Shown: piece after piece, positions 30,721-41,854 of the stretch
Position numbering within the stretch: the stretch's first letter is position 1
Layout of the letters: every line of letters starts with the position of its first letter
From: Agrypnia vestita
Lineage: Eukaryota; Arthropoda; Insecta; Trichoptera; Phryganeidae
Direction of reading: 5' to 3'
Length of the DNA: 64,000 bases
Assembly (NCBI GenBank): GCA_016648135.1
Contig: JADDOH010010985.1
Coordinates: 46,261 to 110,260, forward strand
Position numbers and translations under genes: made by a program
The notes under the pieces: model-generated
The model's database searches: none
What the model was told of the DNA's origin: nothing
The model's input: the letters and a program-made list of their open reading frames with translations, nothing else

Positions 30721-30777
30721 ACAAATTTATTTTCAACCTAATCCTTAACCCGTGCAACGCCGGGTACGAACAGCTAG
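30096..30777 (+). mobile_element. Helitron 3' end carrying a 130-bp minisatellite
   Basis: Ends CCCGTGCAACGCCGGG-TACGAACAGCTAG|T, the same terminus as the 15.2-kb element. Upstream are five 130-bp repeats. The 5' TC end was not found, so the left limit is only the repeat start. Confidence 0.65.
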
Positions 30778-31692
30778 TCCATTATAAATATCGAAAGACT
30801 TTCCGCAATATGCGGGAAAATAATTATGTACCGGGTGTGCTGTCAGAAAGAATTGTGAAATTTGTAATCATAGTGACAGATGACGAGCAAGATAGGTATC
30901 TCCAGTCAGTCGGAAGTGAGGAAAGATGACAAAACGCGTACACCAAATAATGTAGTTAAAACACTGTAATCAACTCTACCCAAAACTGGGAGGGTGGAGA
31001 AGTATTATGCACCAAGATCCAAGGAGATCGAGGAACCACGATGCTGGGTATTCAGCAAACGATGAAGAAGAACAGGTAGGAGTATCACGTGTATCAAGAT
31101 AGGAATGCGTAAGATTGTTCAAACTCCAAAATTTTAATATATAAAATTATCACCAAGCAAGCTAATCAGAAGCCACCAGCCTTGGGACTGATTCACAATC
31201 ATCAATCAATAATTTTCAATACTGATATAACGATTATGACTGATATAATCACGACTTGATCGTATAATTCGAGGTCATCTGTCAATCGAACGAAGAATAG
31301 TTCAGAGTAATTGGAAAGTGAAGAGGGACCAACCACACACCCAGAACCGCAAAGGCTCCCATATCGGCCCTACACTTACGTCATCCAAACTGGCTTAAGC
31401 ATAAAACTTAGCTAGGAAACCACTCGTGCGGCGCGGCGAGAAGACGGCACAAAGCACATGAAGGAAAAAAAGAATACAGGTATATTTAAAAAAAGATTAT
31501 GTATATGTTTAAAAGAAGCAGTAAACTGTGTACAAAAAAATATGTGCACATATGTACACCATTTTTTGAAAAAAAGAAATGAGAAATGAGTCTGAAAGAA
31601 TGTTGAAAGAACGTAATAAAATATATTTTTTAAGAAATTAAAATATGTACAACGTTGTTTACTTCTCACTATAACATTTTAATTAAAAAGTT

Positions 31693-31736
31693 TTAATTAG
31701 AACGTTTTCGATGCTTACTGCGTTATCTTTAGTAAC
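31693..31736 (-). ncRNA. Decayed hammerhead motif (family D)
   Basis: CTAAAGA in place of CTGANGA, stem II ACGC/GCAT region, GAAAACGTTC and a 4-bp stem I (GTTA/TAAT). Confidence 0.4.
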
Positions 31737-31779
31737 ATCAACAACAGTTTATTACTGAAAATTTCAATTCAATTTTTCA

Positions 31780-32180
31780 ATTTTTTCAATTTATTTATTT
31801 ATAACATAACATTTACATTACAAACAACAAAATATCAAACGTATATAAATTCATTCATATCAAAGGTGTAGGAGAATCTCGCTTCGGAAAACCCCCTCAG
31901 ACACATGGAATATATCGATACTCAAAGCGATTTTGTTCAGCATAGCTGTGGCTCTTCCAACAGGCATAACCATCGGCAGGTTGGTCCTATATTGGAATGT
32001 GAAACAATCTATGCTGACGATGTCTAATGTAATTATCGGGAACATACAAACCAATGCTCTGCATAATTTCAGGATTATCGATAACACCGCGCAACAATCG
32101 ATAAAAATGTGTAATCAAATACACATTCCTTCTAGTCTCTAGACTATTGTAGCCAAGCATACCCTGGAGAAACTCGGTTG
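31780..32180 (-). pseudogene. CR1/Jockey-type retrotransposon C-terminal fragment
   Basis: FLQGMLGYNSLETRRNVYLI and GLYVPDNYIRHRQHRLFHIP, then a frameshift to RTNLPMVMPVGRATAMLNKI. Ends in an AAATAAATAAATTG tail. Lies between mirrored family D arms. Confidence 0.6.
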
Positions 32181-32246
32181 GGTAATGCCAAGGACCCAGT
32201 AAGCGTCGAAAACGATCTAATTAAAACTTTTTAATTAAAGTGTTAT

Positions 32247-32498
32247 CATCATCACATTCTTGGCACTACAACCCTTGATGGATCTTGGCCTCCTCAATAA
32301 TTTTCCTCCACTCATCTCGGTCTAGTGCCAGCTCTCTCCAGTTTCGAAGCTCTAAGGCAGAGATATCTTTGAGGACGTTGTCACTCCATCTTAGTTTCGG
32401 CCTTCCTAAGCTCCTTCGCCCTATTGGCCTTGAGTTCAGCAGGAACTTTGGTGCTCGGTGCTCGGACATTCTCTCCACATGACCCAGCCACCGAAGTC
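32247..32498 (-). pseudogene. RTE-like retrotransposon fragment with 15-bp target duplication
   Basis: RLRWLGHVERMSEHRAPKFL, GRRSLGRPKLRWSDNVLKDI then RDEWRKIIEEAK: the C-terminal domain of RTE-like ORF2. TAATTAAAGTGTTAT occurs at 32232-32246 and 32499-32513. The 3' tail is ATGATG-like. Confidence 0.75.
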
Positions 32499-33049
32499 TA
32501 ATTAAAGTGTTATAGTGAGAAGTAAACAACGTTGTATTTTAATGTCTTAAAAAATATATTGCAATGAACTTCCACAAAGTTTGTCACGATAATTTCGAAA
32601 CATTACGTAATAAAATGTTGGTCAACGTTCGGTCAAACCAATTTTTTTTCTATATGCGAGGTAATTATATACAAATATTTATATTTAAGTGCGCGGATGT
32701 AGGTACACCTGCACATCTTAGAGGAAACATTGGTGAGAAGTACAGGTATTTGGTATTTGTCAGGTATATTCCGAATTTACTCTAAATTATCTTTCGGGCA
32801 ACTATCACTTTGTAGCATTAATGGTGAGGGTTCACGTCCTAGATCAGTACACAAGTAGATACATACTGCACAGGTTGTAGGTGATGGCCATTTAAGATTG
32901 TGAAATATTTATGACTGTTCAATAACTTATAAAAGGTAGAATGACTGATGAAGGTTCTTAGTGACGTTGGGTCACGTTTTAAAGTACTTGTGAAACCTTT
33001 ACTTGGCCAGTACTCTTCCAATGCTACACGTAATATGAGTTCAAAATCA

Positions 33050-33390
33050 CCTTTCCAAAAAAAAAAACGCTTTTGAGTAAAGAATGTCATATTTTTACAC
33101 ATTTTGTACAAAAAACATACAATATTTTTCGATTTTCCGCAAGGTTCTAATCATTTTATTTGATTTGTATCAAAGCGAATTAATTTTTATTATTCGATAT
33201 AAATGACTTGATATTCTAACGTTTTAAAAAAGATAAGTCAGAAATATTGAAAAAAAAATGCAACTCTGATGTCACATATCTCCGCAACTGTTGACATTAC
33301 ACCCAAAATGTTAAGAATATTTTCTATTCAGAATCGCATGAAGAATGCTCCTCTGTTTTTTTTTTACAAGCTACGAGATATCCTATATAC
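33050..33390. mobile_element. F-family fold-back MITE, right arm
   Basis: TCAGAAATATTGAAAAAAAA, CATATCTCCGCAACTGTTGA and CAAGCTACGAGATATCCT match the right arm of the family. Confidence 0.5.
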
Positions 33391-33416
33391 AAATTATGTA
33401 TATGGGTATATATATG

Positions 33417-33873
33417 TGCGGTATAAAAGCAAAGGAATCAATATTAAAAAATTAAAAAAATGTTTTAAATGTAGTCACCGAGGATTACTTTTTTTTTAAA
33501 TAGAGATGCGAACACGTGTCAGATGGAATACGTGTCACTATTATCAATATTCTAACTATTCTCAAACTAAGCTAAACGTTTGTGATATGAACATAGGACT
33601 AACTTGCTGGTCTGGAGTGAGATTCGAACCCGCGATCTTTGGATCACGAGGCGAGAGTCCTAACCACAAGACCAACAAGCTACTCAATTTCAAATGTATT
33701 GAATTCTAGATTCTATGTGTCTATCTTTTCCAAAATCATGTTTCCTATAAATTTACAGGCTACGTTTCCTATAAAATCTCGAATTTGGTACGTTATAAAT
33801 TAGTGATCCTCGATGACTGCATTCAACTTTTTTTGGATATTGCTGCCTTTGCTTTTATACCGCACATATATAG
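33417..33873. mobile_element. K-family element with both termini, carrying a SINE
   Basis: Left GTGCGGTATAAAAGCAAAGG and right CCTTTGCTTTTATACCGCAC are perfect 20-bp inverted repeats; complementarity continues into CACCGAGGATTA/TAGTGATCCTCGATG. A tRNA-derived SINE occupies the middle. Confidence 0.7.
33489..33690 (-). mobile_element. tRNA-derived SINE
   Basis: Same family as at 1422: head GGTCTTGTGGTTAGGACTCT, B-box GGTTCGAATCTC and common body. Nested inside the K-family element at 33417-33873. Confidence 0.8.
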
Positions 33874-34037
33874 GTACTTCTCCGATTTGTTTCTACATCT
33901 AAGGCCCGGTTGCGCCATCTGAAGTATATTTTACTCGAGTAAAATTAACCCGAGTAACTTTTTTTAACATCCGCCGAGAGTAAACTCGTTTTCGGATTGC
34001 TGAAACGTCTTTTTTACCACTGTTAAACCAATAGTAA

Positions 34038-34190
34038 GGCCGAGGACCGGTTGTTTCAAGTTGGATTAAAGTAAGCGTTCGTTTAAAGCATAGATATTTA
34101 CGAAAACGGATCGTCTGATTGGTGGAGAACGCAAAAATCTATGCTTTAAACGAACGCTTATAATCTAACTTGAAACAACCGGGCCTCTTA
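34038..34190. mobile_element. Harbinger-type MITE
   Basis: Inverted repeats ACCGGTTGTTTCAAGTTGGA and its near-complement ending AACTTGAAACAACCGGGCC. TAA/TTA at the edges. About 150 bp. A related left end is at 59217 (GGGCCGGTTGTATCAACTTG). Confidence 0.65.
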
Positions 34191-34411
34191 GGGTGCCAAG
34201 CGGAATAAACCTCGAATACCGCATATGTCTATGGATTTTGCTGTATTTCAGTTTTTTGCCACTGGCAATACGTACTTTTGCAGTTCAAAACCAGTTCATA
34301 CAAACCAAACACACGTCAAACCATCGCTAAAATAAGGCGAAACTAAAAGATTCATTGTAATGTTTACAAATTTCAATACGATAATGACAGCGACAAAATT
34401 CAAATGACAAG

Positions 34412-34530
34412 TACAGTAGCGGCAAACATCTTGAAATTTTACGGCGTAGTGGGGGGAAGTTTGCGCATGTACCATTCCACCAACGAGACCCAAATTTTGT
34501 TTTCTGCGCATTCCCCCACTACGCCAAAAA
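34412..34530. mobile_element. Hairpin MITE, second copy
   Basis: Near-identical core GTTTGCGCATGTACCATTCC between GGCGTAGTGGGGGG and CCCCCACTACGCC. The right outer terminus is lost. Confidence 0.6.
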
Positions 34531-34935
34531 ATTTCTGCGTACCTATATGGACAAATGTCGCATTTTCAAATTAGCTGTGAGAGGACGGCCATTTTTTTAC
34601 CAACGATTTTACCTTTGCCCACCGTTATTGGAGAGTAAAAAAATGTTACTGTGTAAAATATTTTTACCATAGATGGAACCAATGATACAATAAACTGTAG
34701 ATACGTTACAAGCGTGAAATCTTGGCAACTCAAAAGTAAGGTAATTGCCTTACTTGCATTCGTTATCGAACGGACCTTCTTTGTGATCGGGCGCGATGCT
34801 ACGCCGTAAAAAAAGTCCCGGGGAAAAAGGGACAGAGTATCGCACACTATTGTAAGAATGAGTATGTTATTTTAGTCACCGTGACTTCAAATTACCTGAT
34901 ATTTCTGTCTACACGCAGAGCGTTTGTAAAATAAA

Positions 34936-35543
34936 TGTGTCGTGATTTGTTCTCTTTCAATGCAATGTCTATATTATAATACGTAAATGAATGGAACAAT
35001 CCGTTTTATTAAAAAAAAGTAACTGGGGTAACTTTTTTACCTTTACTTTTACCTTTACTACAGATGGCGTAACCGAATCGTGACTCCCTTGGTCGAGGTA
35101 TGTCGATGTCGTTACGGTTTTCCTCCGCATTTCTTTGCAGCCGTCTTTATCACGTGAACTATGACGTGTGCGTCACGTGACTGATCCATGAATCTCACGC
35201 CTACGTATACGCATTTACGACATGACCCTTATGTATGGCGATAAGGAACATTCAATGTACAGAAGTCAATGTGTTTTCAGGGCCGGGCCGAATATTCTCC
35301 ACATTAAAAGTACCGAATTAAGTGGGGACATTCTTAAACTGACCACGGTCGCATTATTAATTAGTGGAGAATTTGGCGGTCGGCTGACGAGTTTGTTTAC
35401 TGTGAGTTAATCTGGATCGGTCCCCGACAGTATATCGCCTTTAAACAATTTAAAATATTTTTAAGATCAAACGAAGTTTTAAGGTTGATCCGATAATATT
35501 TATTTTAAACAAATATAGTTAACAGTCGCTTGAATTTGTAGTA
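34936..35543. other. Unassigned stretch around the right end of a Harbinger-type element
   Basis: No conserved coding frame. GC-richer at 35090-35430. Confidence 0.45.
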
Positions 35544-35838
35544 TAGTAGAACCTCCTTAATTCGAAATTCAAGGCATAAAAAAAATAGTGATGCGATTGC
35601 GAACTTTGCCAAAAAACATTATACTTTTTGTTCTCACTTGCAAACAATTTTTTTTTGTCAAATTAAAAAAAAATCGAATTATGTGAACTAAAATGTAACG
35701 ATTCATGGTGAAAGGGGCTAAAATTTATTTCTAATTACGAATGACCGGTGTTTTGGAATTATCGTGGTTAATCTACTTTGCAATTAACATTTTGAAATTT
35801 CGAATTATGATAAATTTCGAATTATTTGGGTACACTGC
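35544..35838 (-). mobile_element. Pogo-like MITE, short internally deleted copy
   Basis: AATTCGAA-type ends are present on both sides (ACCTCCTTAATTCGAAATTC and AATTTCGAATTATTTGGG), with about 250 bp between them. Confidence 0.55.
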
Positions 35839-36009
35839 ACATCCTTACCAACAACCTAAACTCGCAATACTCGCTTACGCCGAGGGCTATTGCGTATCAA
35901 GTGATAGATTTCGTTTTTATTGAAGTTCACGTTCTCTGTGTTTGTGCGGTGATGATTTATATAACATTACTCTGTTTACTTTCTATAGCGCTAAAAATTT
36001 TACGACCAG

Positions 36010-36545
36010 AAAAAATGTATGCAATGTTAGACCCCAAAACAAAAATAGGACAACCACGACTAATTTGTAATTACGACAATTTCAAAATACAAAAATGGTA
36101 AAACTCAGCCAAGCACAACAAATTACTTTATATCCTTATTATTATTATCATATCGAACTCTTATGTCATGTTGATGAACTCTAATATATGAGTTCTATAC
36201 TATATAATAAATGAGCTCTATACTCTGTTGAAGGAGCTAAACGTCACAAAATTTATAAAACTTGGAAGACGTCGGTGGCTGGGTCATGTGGAGAGCGCCA
36301 AAGTCCCTGCTGGCGAAGGAGCTTAGGAAGGCCAAAACTAAGATGGAGCGACAACGTCCTCAAAGACATTTCTGCCTTGGAGCTTCTGAACTGGAGAGAG
36401 CTGGCACTAAACCGAGATGAGTGGAGGAAGACTCTTGAGGAGGCTAAGATCCACCAGGGGTTGTAGAGCCAAGGGCGATAATGATGATGTCAAATGTTAT
36501 CCATAGACCTTTCAGTTCTCTATCATATTATTAATAAAACAAAAG
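36010..36545 (+). pseudogene. CR1/Jockey-type C-terminal scrap split by an RTE-like insertion
   Basis: PKTKIGQPRLICNYDNF and the tail TGTTATCCATAGACCTTTCA are both shared with the element at 37130-37440, but separated by 36254-36480. Confidence 0.45.
36254..36480 (+). pseudogene. RTE-like retrotransposon fragment
   Basis: RRRWLGHVES, then frameshifted RRSLGRPKLRWSDNVLKDIS and LNRDEWRKTLEEAKIHQ. Same source family as 32247-32498, with internal deletion and an ATAATGATGATG tail. Confidence 0.7.
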
Positions 36546-36646
36546 TACTATCTATCAGAGAGATCAAAGACATGTTGATAACCTGCTTTGTGCATGATGC
36601 TTTTTGATAGGGGTAAGGAAAAGAATGTGTGAGTGAGGAGAGGATG

Positions 36647-36724
36647 GTAAGGGAAATGAGGCAGGTGTTTCAACACTTGCCTCATTTCCCTTACAAGTGT
36701 TTCAACACTTGCCTCATTTCCCTT
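36647..36724. repeat. Hairpin with duplicated right arm
   Basis: GTAAGGGAAATGAGGCAGGT pairs with ACTTGCCTCATTTCCCTTAC. The right arm GTGTTTCAACACTTGCCTCA occurs again immediately downstream. Confidence 0.8.
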
Positions 36725-37129
36725 GCACTAATAATTGAGGACCATCACGCATGTGCGCACATGAAATGTTTCATCATATACATTTGACGCAGGTCGTTGC
36801 ATTCGAGTGGCCACAATCGAGGTGTGATTGGATGTCGACCGCTAACAGCTGGTCGTAAATATTGCAATCAAATTAGACGGCAATTTCACAGGCGGGCCTA
36901 CGCCACACATGTTGCAATACTAAGTGCAGTACCTACCCGCTGTAAAGCGCGGTTCACACAACGCACCCCGAGCGCAAGACTTGATCACTTTAAAAAAAAA
37001 ACGTTTTTGAGTTAAGAATGTCACATTTGTTAAAAGATCATCTTTGTGTGACTTTCCACCGCTGTTTTATAATGAAAAGTATACATTTGAATTGGATACA
37101 TTTTTCTTCAAATTGAGTGCAAGCTATAA

Positions 37130-37440
37130 AATTACACAAAATACACAACACTAGAACGGCTCAAAACTATCACATAACACACGCCAAAACAAAAATAGGA
37201 CAATAACGAGTAATTTGCAACGGATTACAACTATACAACGACCTACCACAACAGACCAAACAACTGACCACTGACAAACTCAAAACAGATGTGACAAAAA
37301 TGCTTAAACTCGGCCAATTATTAAAAATGATTTTGTATCTAAATTATAGTATTATCATATTCCTATATTGAATCATGTAAAAAATGTTATCCATAAACCT
37401 TTTCAGGTTTCTACTATATTTTTAAATAAAAAAAAGAATA
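37130..37440 (+). pseudogene. CR1/Jockey-type retrotransposon C-terminal fragment and tail
   Basis: NTRTAQNYHITHAKTKIGQ, then LQLYNDLPQQTKQLTTDKLK; 3' region ends ATGTTATCCATAAACCTTTT and an A-rich tail. 5'-truncated. Confidence 0.55.
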
Positions 37441-37474
37441 TTGCTTTTAAAATGTAATTGTTTTAATTAAGGAA

Positions 37475-37860
37475 AAATTATAGAAGTCTCACAGAGATCA
37501 AGCTATTTATATATGAGAAAAGTGGATGGAAGTCTTTTACACGATGGCACAGGGCTTACAACCATTGAGCTGGCTCAAGTGATCACTCTACGCAATACAA
37601 CGTTCACCAATTCCATCGTAAGAACATCCACACATTATGAAATTTTTGAAAGTTCTATACATGTTCGAATCGAGAACACTTCATATGTTGCGCTGGTCTC
37701 TGTTAGAGACATCTGTTGCTATTTTTTTTCACTAACAAGTTAGCATACATCGATCTTGGAACTGGTAATGAAACCTCTATATTTTCTTTTATAATTTATC
37801 CTTAATTAATTAATCATCCCTCTGGGGACGAAATCCAGCAACTATGTTCTTACAACATAC
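37475..37860 (+). mobile_element. G-family element
   Basis: TATAGAAGTCTCACAGAGAT start, GTGATCACTCTACGCAATAC core, and TTAATTAATCATCCCTCTGG right flank as in the 48-kb copy. Confidence 0.6.
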
Positions 37861-37984
37861 TTGCATATAAAACATATTTTTAAAATGTAATTGTTGTGTT
37901 CTAATAAATACAAAAATCATTATGATATTCTGTTATGTTGATATGCAAAAGTATCATTTTTATTAACTTAAATAAAATGATTAA

Positions 37985-38158
37985 AATCTTCCACTCATAA
38001 ACACTTCTTGTATATTCTAAACTTTTTCTTTTGCCATCATCCACAATTTTTCTATCAAAAACAGAACTTAATAGGCTGATTGCCTTAAAGCTCGCATAGT
38101 CCATGTGCGACCCTTTATCATTGTCCAGAGGAATGATAACAGCTCTTCTCCAATCCAT
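37985..38158 (-). pseudogene. Reverse-transcriptase fragment (palm N-terminal part)
   Basis: WRRAVIIPLDNDKGSHMDYA and FKAISLLSSVFDRKIV correspond to the W..A.IIPL.K.KGS ... YR.ISLLS motif of non-LTR RTs. No flanking RT motifs remain. Confidence 0.6.
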
Positions 38159-38254
38159 TTATTTTTATTTAATCGTGAACTTAAATGTATGTATGTAAGG
38201 TAATGAGTCAATCATTTCACCTGGATGTACCTGAGGATTACCGAGATGAGCTTT

Positions 38255-38549
38255 TGGCAAATTCAAACATATTTTCGACAACAAAGAGATCCCAATTATC
38301 TTAAAAAGAAAAGCATTTGAATCATGTATATTGCCAGTGATGACGTATGGAGTGGAGACGATGGCCCTTACAAAGAAAAGTGTAGAAAAGCTCAAATGGA
38401 CGCAACGATCCATGGAGAGATCAATGTTTGGAATAAGAAATGATGAAATGAGGCGCAGAACTAGTAGTGCATATCGTAGATCGTGTAGCAAAGCTAAAAA
38501 GCAATGGGCAAGGCATGTTGCAAGGCAAGATGGCTGTTCGCACATATGA
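38255..38549 (+). pseudogene. Non-LTR reverse-transcriptase C-terminal fragment
   Basis: LKRKAFESCILPVMTYGVET then LTKKSVEKLKWTQRSMERSM and KAKKQWARHVARQDG, a recognisable post-RT domain. Middle residues are missing compared with the family. Confidence 0.68.
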
Positions 38550-39278
38550 TAAAAATAAAAATACAGTTTAATTAAGCACATAAATAAATTAAACCTGTTT
38601 TCTACAGTTAGGTAATTGTGCAAATGCAGTTGACAATATGTTCTTACTAATTAACGAAATCAACTACCACATGTATTTATTATCTAAATTATACTTCAAA
38701 ATGCACTTGGCCGGTCGGTTACTATTCATTTTATAAATGGCAAGCGTGGTGGAAAAATGTCAATCAAACGTATTTACAATGCAATGCGTGCAATAATATA
38801 AATAGTAGGCAGTCAGACGAAAGATTACATAATCCACATGTTTTTATGTTTCGATAGCCGTAGTGCGGGTGATTCATGTCAGCGTAAATGACATTCTTTA
38901 ATAATTAATCATCCTGTCTGGTGTCATTACATCAGAGCAGCAACCTTTGCGTCATACTCAGCTATAATTATCGAATTATTGTTTCATCATAAAAAAACAT
39001 CAACTAGCTTCTTGCATTCCTGGTAATCAAAAGAACCAAGATACCAAAGAAACGCAAGCCAGGATATAATAGATTATTCAAATTTGGCCTTTCTGCAGCT
39101 GTATAGCCATGTGTCTTTGGAATTGATAACTTAGTAAACAGAACATTTAAAAAAAATTAACATAAATACATAGAAAAACCTACGTATAGGAATTTTTAAA
39201 ATATTTTTTCGTGGATTTGATTTTTCTGTATGTCTTTCTATTGATTAATTAATTTGGTTTGACATAACACATATTACC
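38550..39278. other. Unassigned sequence between two RT fragments
   Basis: AT-rich, no coding or repeat structure recognised. Confidence 0.45.
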
Positions 39279-39890
39279 TAGAGAATGATATCGAAAGGAG
39301 AGTAACTGCGGGAAACAAAGTTAATGGTGCACTAAATGCAATTATGGCCAATAAGAATCTGTCAAAAGAAGCAATGTACATAATGGCGTTCTAGTGCCAA
39401 CCCTTATTTATGGAAGTGAAGCCTGGAATTGGCAAAAGAAGAATGAAAGTAGACTGAATGCGGTTGAAATGTGGTCACTAAGACGCTTGTGTGGAAAATC
39501 TTTAGTCGATAGAGTGAGGAATGAACAAATTAGAAGTGAATGTAATGCTGGCTGTAGTGTGGTAGATAGAATAAAGAAAGGAGTGCTGAGATGGTTTGGT
39601 CATGTGGAACGTATGAACGAGGAAAGGATGGTTAAGAAAATATATGAGGCGAATGTTGAAGGCAACAGAAATAGAGGGCGTCCGCGAAAGACATGGCACG
39701 ATCAGGTACTACAAGTATTTGAGGATGGCCCTGTTAAAAGCCGCAACAACCGTAGAACGTGTATGAGAAGATGTATGAATGTGGCCGAAGCAAAAGTGGT
39801 GTGCCAGGATAGAAGAGTGTGGCGTTCAATCCTCTCTGCCTACCCCTGCAGGGAAACGGCGTGATGGTTAGTTAGTTAGTTAGTTAGTTA
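39279..39890 (+). pseudogene. RTE-like reverse-transcriptase C-terminal fragment with (TTAG)n tail
   Basis: ERRVTAGNKVNGALNAIMAN, a frameshift, then VHNGVLVPTLIYGSEAWNWQ, RWFGHVERMNEERMVKKIYE, RNRGRPRKTWHDQV and a stop at 39862. A (GTTA)n microsatellite follows the stop, a usual retroposon tail. The 156-codon open frame makes it the least decayed RT fragment here. Confidence 0.8.
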
Positions 39891-40739
39891 ATCAAATTAT
39901 TGATATATGTTTACTGTATAAACGAAGCACAATGAGGAATAAGTAGGATTATTGGATCATTGTCGATCAGCATATTCACAACACAAGTCCACACCAAGTG
40001 GATGCCACTGCTTTAGTTATGTACTTAAGTATATTTATAAGTTTATCTATATTCTATAACCACATCCCCGCTGATAAGTTGGCTATCTTTGTGACAGTTA
40101 AAACTCGACAAGTAGCGCGTGAGTAACACCGAAATTAAAGTGTAACATAATTTTCATATGAAAAAATGCATTTTTGCACTTCAGAGGATTGATCGCGTGG
40201 TCTCGCAAAAGCAAATATAGAGTACTTTTGGATTGATTAAAATAATTTTAAATAAACGACCGTAATAAAAATCGTGATTAACGCCGTATTAGAACAGATA
40301 AAAGGTGGGTACAGATGGAGCTTCTATATTAAAAAATGAATTGATTTATTATTCAAGTAGATTAATTTACAAAGTTATTTATTGTCTAATATCTGCCTTA
40401 GAAATGGCTCGTAAAGGTATTTTCATATAAGCTACGCCTTTATCCCTCTCGTATCCGTAAACTTAACGGAACGAAACAATGCGCGTATTACGCACTGAAC
40501 CCACAATAACTCAATTGCAAGCTTATATGAAAAGACCTATAATAGGTATCACTGGGAAAATTGTAGAACCAATATTGATGTTGATGACAAAAAATATCAT
40601 ACAAATACATGGCGTAAATCATCCTTCTCTATTTATAAAATGTATGACAAAAAGATCACATATCTTATTCTCAACTATCACCTATCACATTTTACTATAA
40701 TAACTAATTCTTTTTATTTATACATTAATACCGTGTGAA

Positions 40740-41375
40740 TATACTTCGTATTCCGAAGTAAATTTATACTTCACTCAAGAAGCAGATTTATTTAAAATTA
40801 TTTATCAACATATATTTTTTGTTAATATTGTTATACAAGATTAGTCATTCTTTCTGTCATAGTCAGTGTGGACACCCTACTCTTAAATTTTTACACAACA
40901 CTATTGGAGAAGACATTATTGTCACCTGCATTTGCACAAATACCCAATTGCCGAAAACAGGTCATAATTTATTGCTCATTAAACTTCATTTCTTATCACT
41001 ATTTAATATACACAAACATTCATTTAATTTTCTTATATAGGTATATACCTAAATATAATTTTAACTGTGCTATTATATATACATTTTGTTTCTATCCATG
41101 CATATAATTTTTTATATATATTACTTTACTTTCACTATTGCTTTTGTATTATACAATATATACTGTTCTTATTATCCACATTTTATATTTATATACTCAA
41201 TTAATTAATTAATCTTATAGTTATATAGTATTTTGTTGTATATCTTTATTATTTTTTGTTCTCACTATATTGTTCAGCTGCTCATCTCGGCACAGGTTCT
41301 TCCTAGTGAGATGAGCGGCTCCTTCTCCTATGCCATGTAACAAGATGAAGATAAATAAACAAATAAAAAATAAAT
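40740..41375 (+). other. Probable non-LTR 3'UTR
   Basis: Ends CTCATCTCGGCACAGGTTCT ... GAGATGAGCGGC (hairpin) and an AATAAACAAATAAAAAATAA tail; similar hairpin and tail at 61640-61740. No RT motif is certain. Confidence 0.35.
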
Positions 41376-41854
41376 AGTAAAATAAAATTAGTAGTATTCT
41401 CAATAGTAATTCTTCCGTCAATAGTAATTCCACGAGTCCAAGAGTCATTCAGAAATAGCATTGCGTCACACAAAAGAGTGCATTTTGATAATCACAAAAA
41501 AAAAACATCTTTGTTTATGTTCAAAGATTTTGGCTGAGGTGACATTGTCTCAGCTGACGGTGACTTTGTATTTTTTATGATTTATATATTGATTATTCAA
41601 ATAAAGACATCGAAACACGTCTTTAAGAATATAGTTATGTATATAGATGTGAAGCAACTCTGTACCCGAGACATGTCCAATTCTGCCACTCTTTATGTCG
41701 TCAGTGCAGCGCAAGACGTTATTAAGTGACAGTTTTGATAAAACCGAGCTAGAAGTCATTTCGAAATTATCCTGACAAACTTTGTGAAAATTCATTGTAA
41801 TATATTTTTCAAAAATTAAAAATGACAACGTTTTTTTCTTCTCACTATAACACT

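Larger units (their letters stand above)
31600..32650. mobile_element. Family D element, composite
   Basis: Left part TACAACGTTGTTTACTTCTC ... AACGTTTTCGATGC and right part AAGCGTCGAAAACGATCTAA ... GAGAAGTAAACAACGTTGTA are mirror images. Between them lie an RT fragment (31780-32180) and, in the right part, a later RTE-like insertion (32247-32498). Confidence 0.55.
33901..35080. mobile_element. Probable Harbinger-type element with a nested MITE
   Basis: Left TAAGGCCCGGTTGCGCCATC and right GATGGCGTAACCG are degenerate inverted repeats. The interval 34680-34935 is an inverted relative of 16680-16945. The boundary on the right is approximate. Confidence 0.4.

Noticed and set aside
38165..38623. 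152-codon minus-strand frame
   Set aside because: Antisense to an RT fragment on the plus strand.
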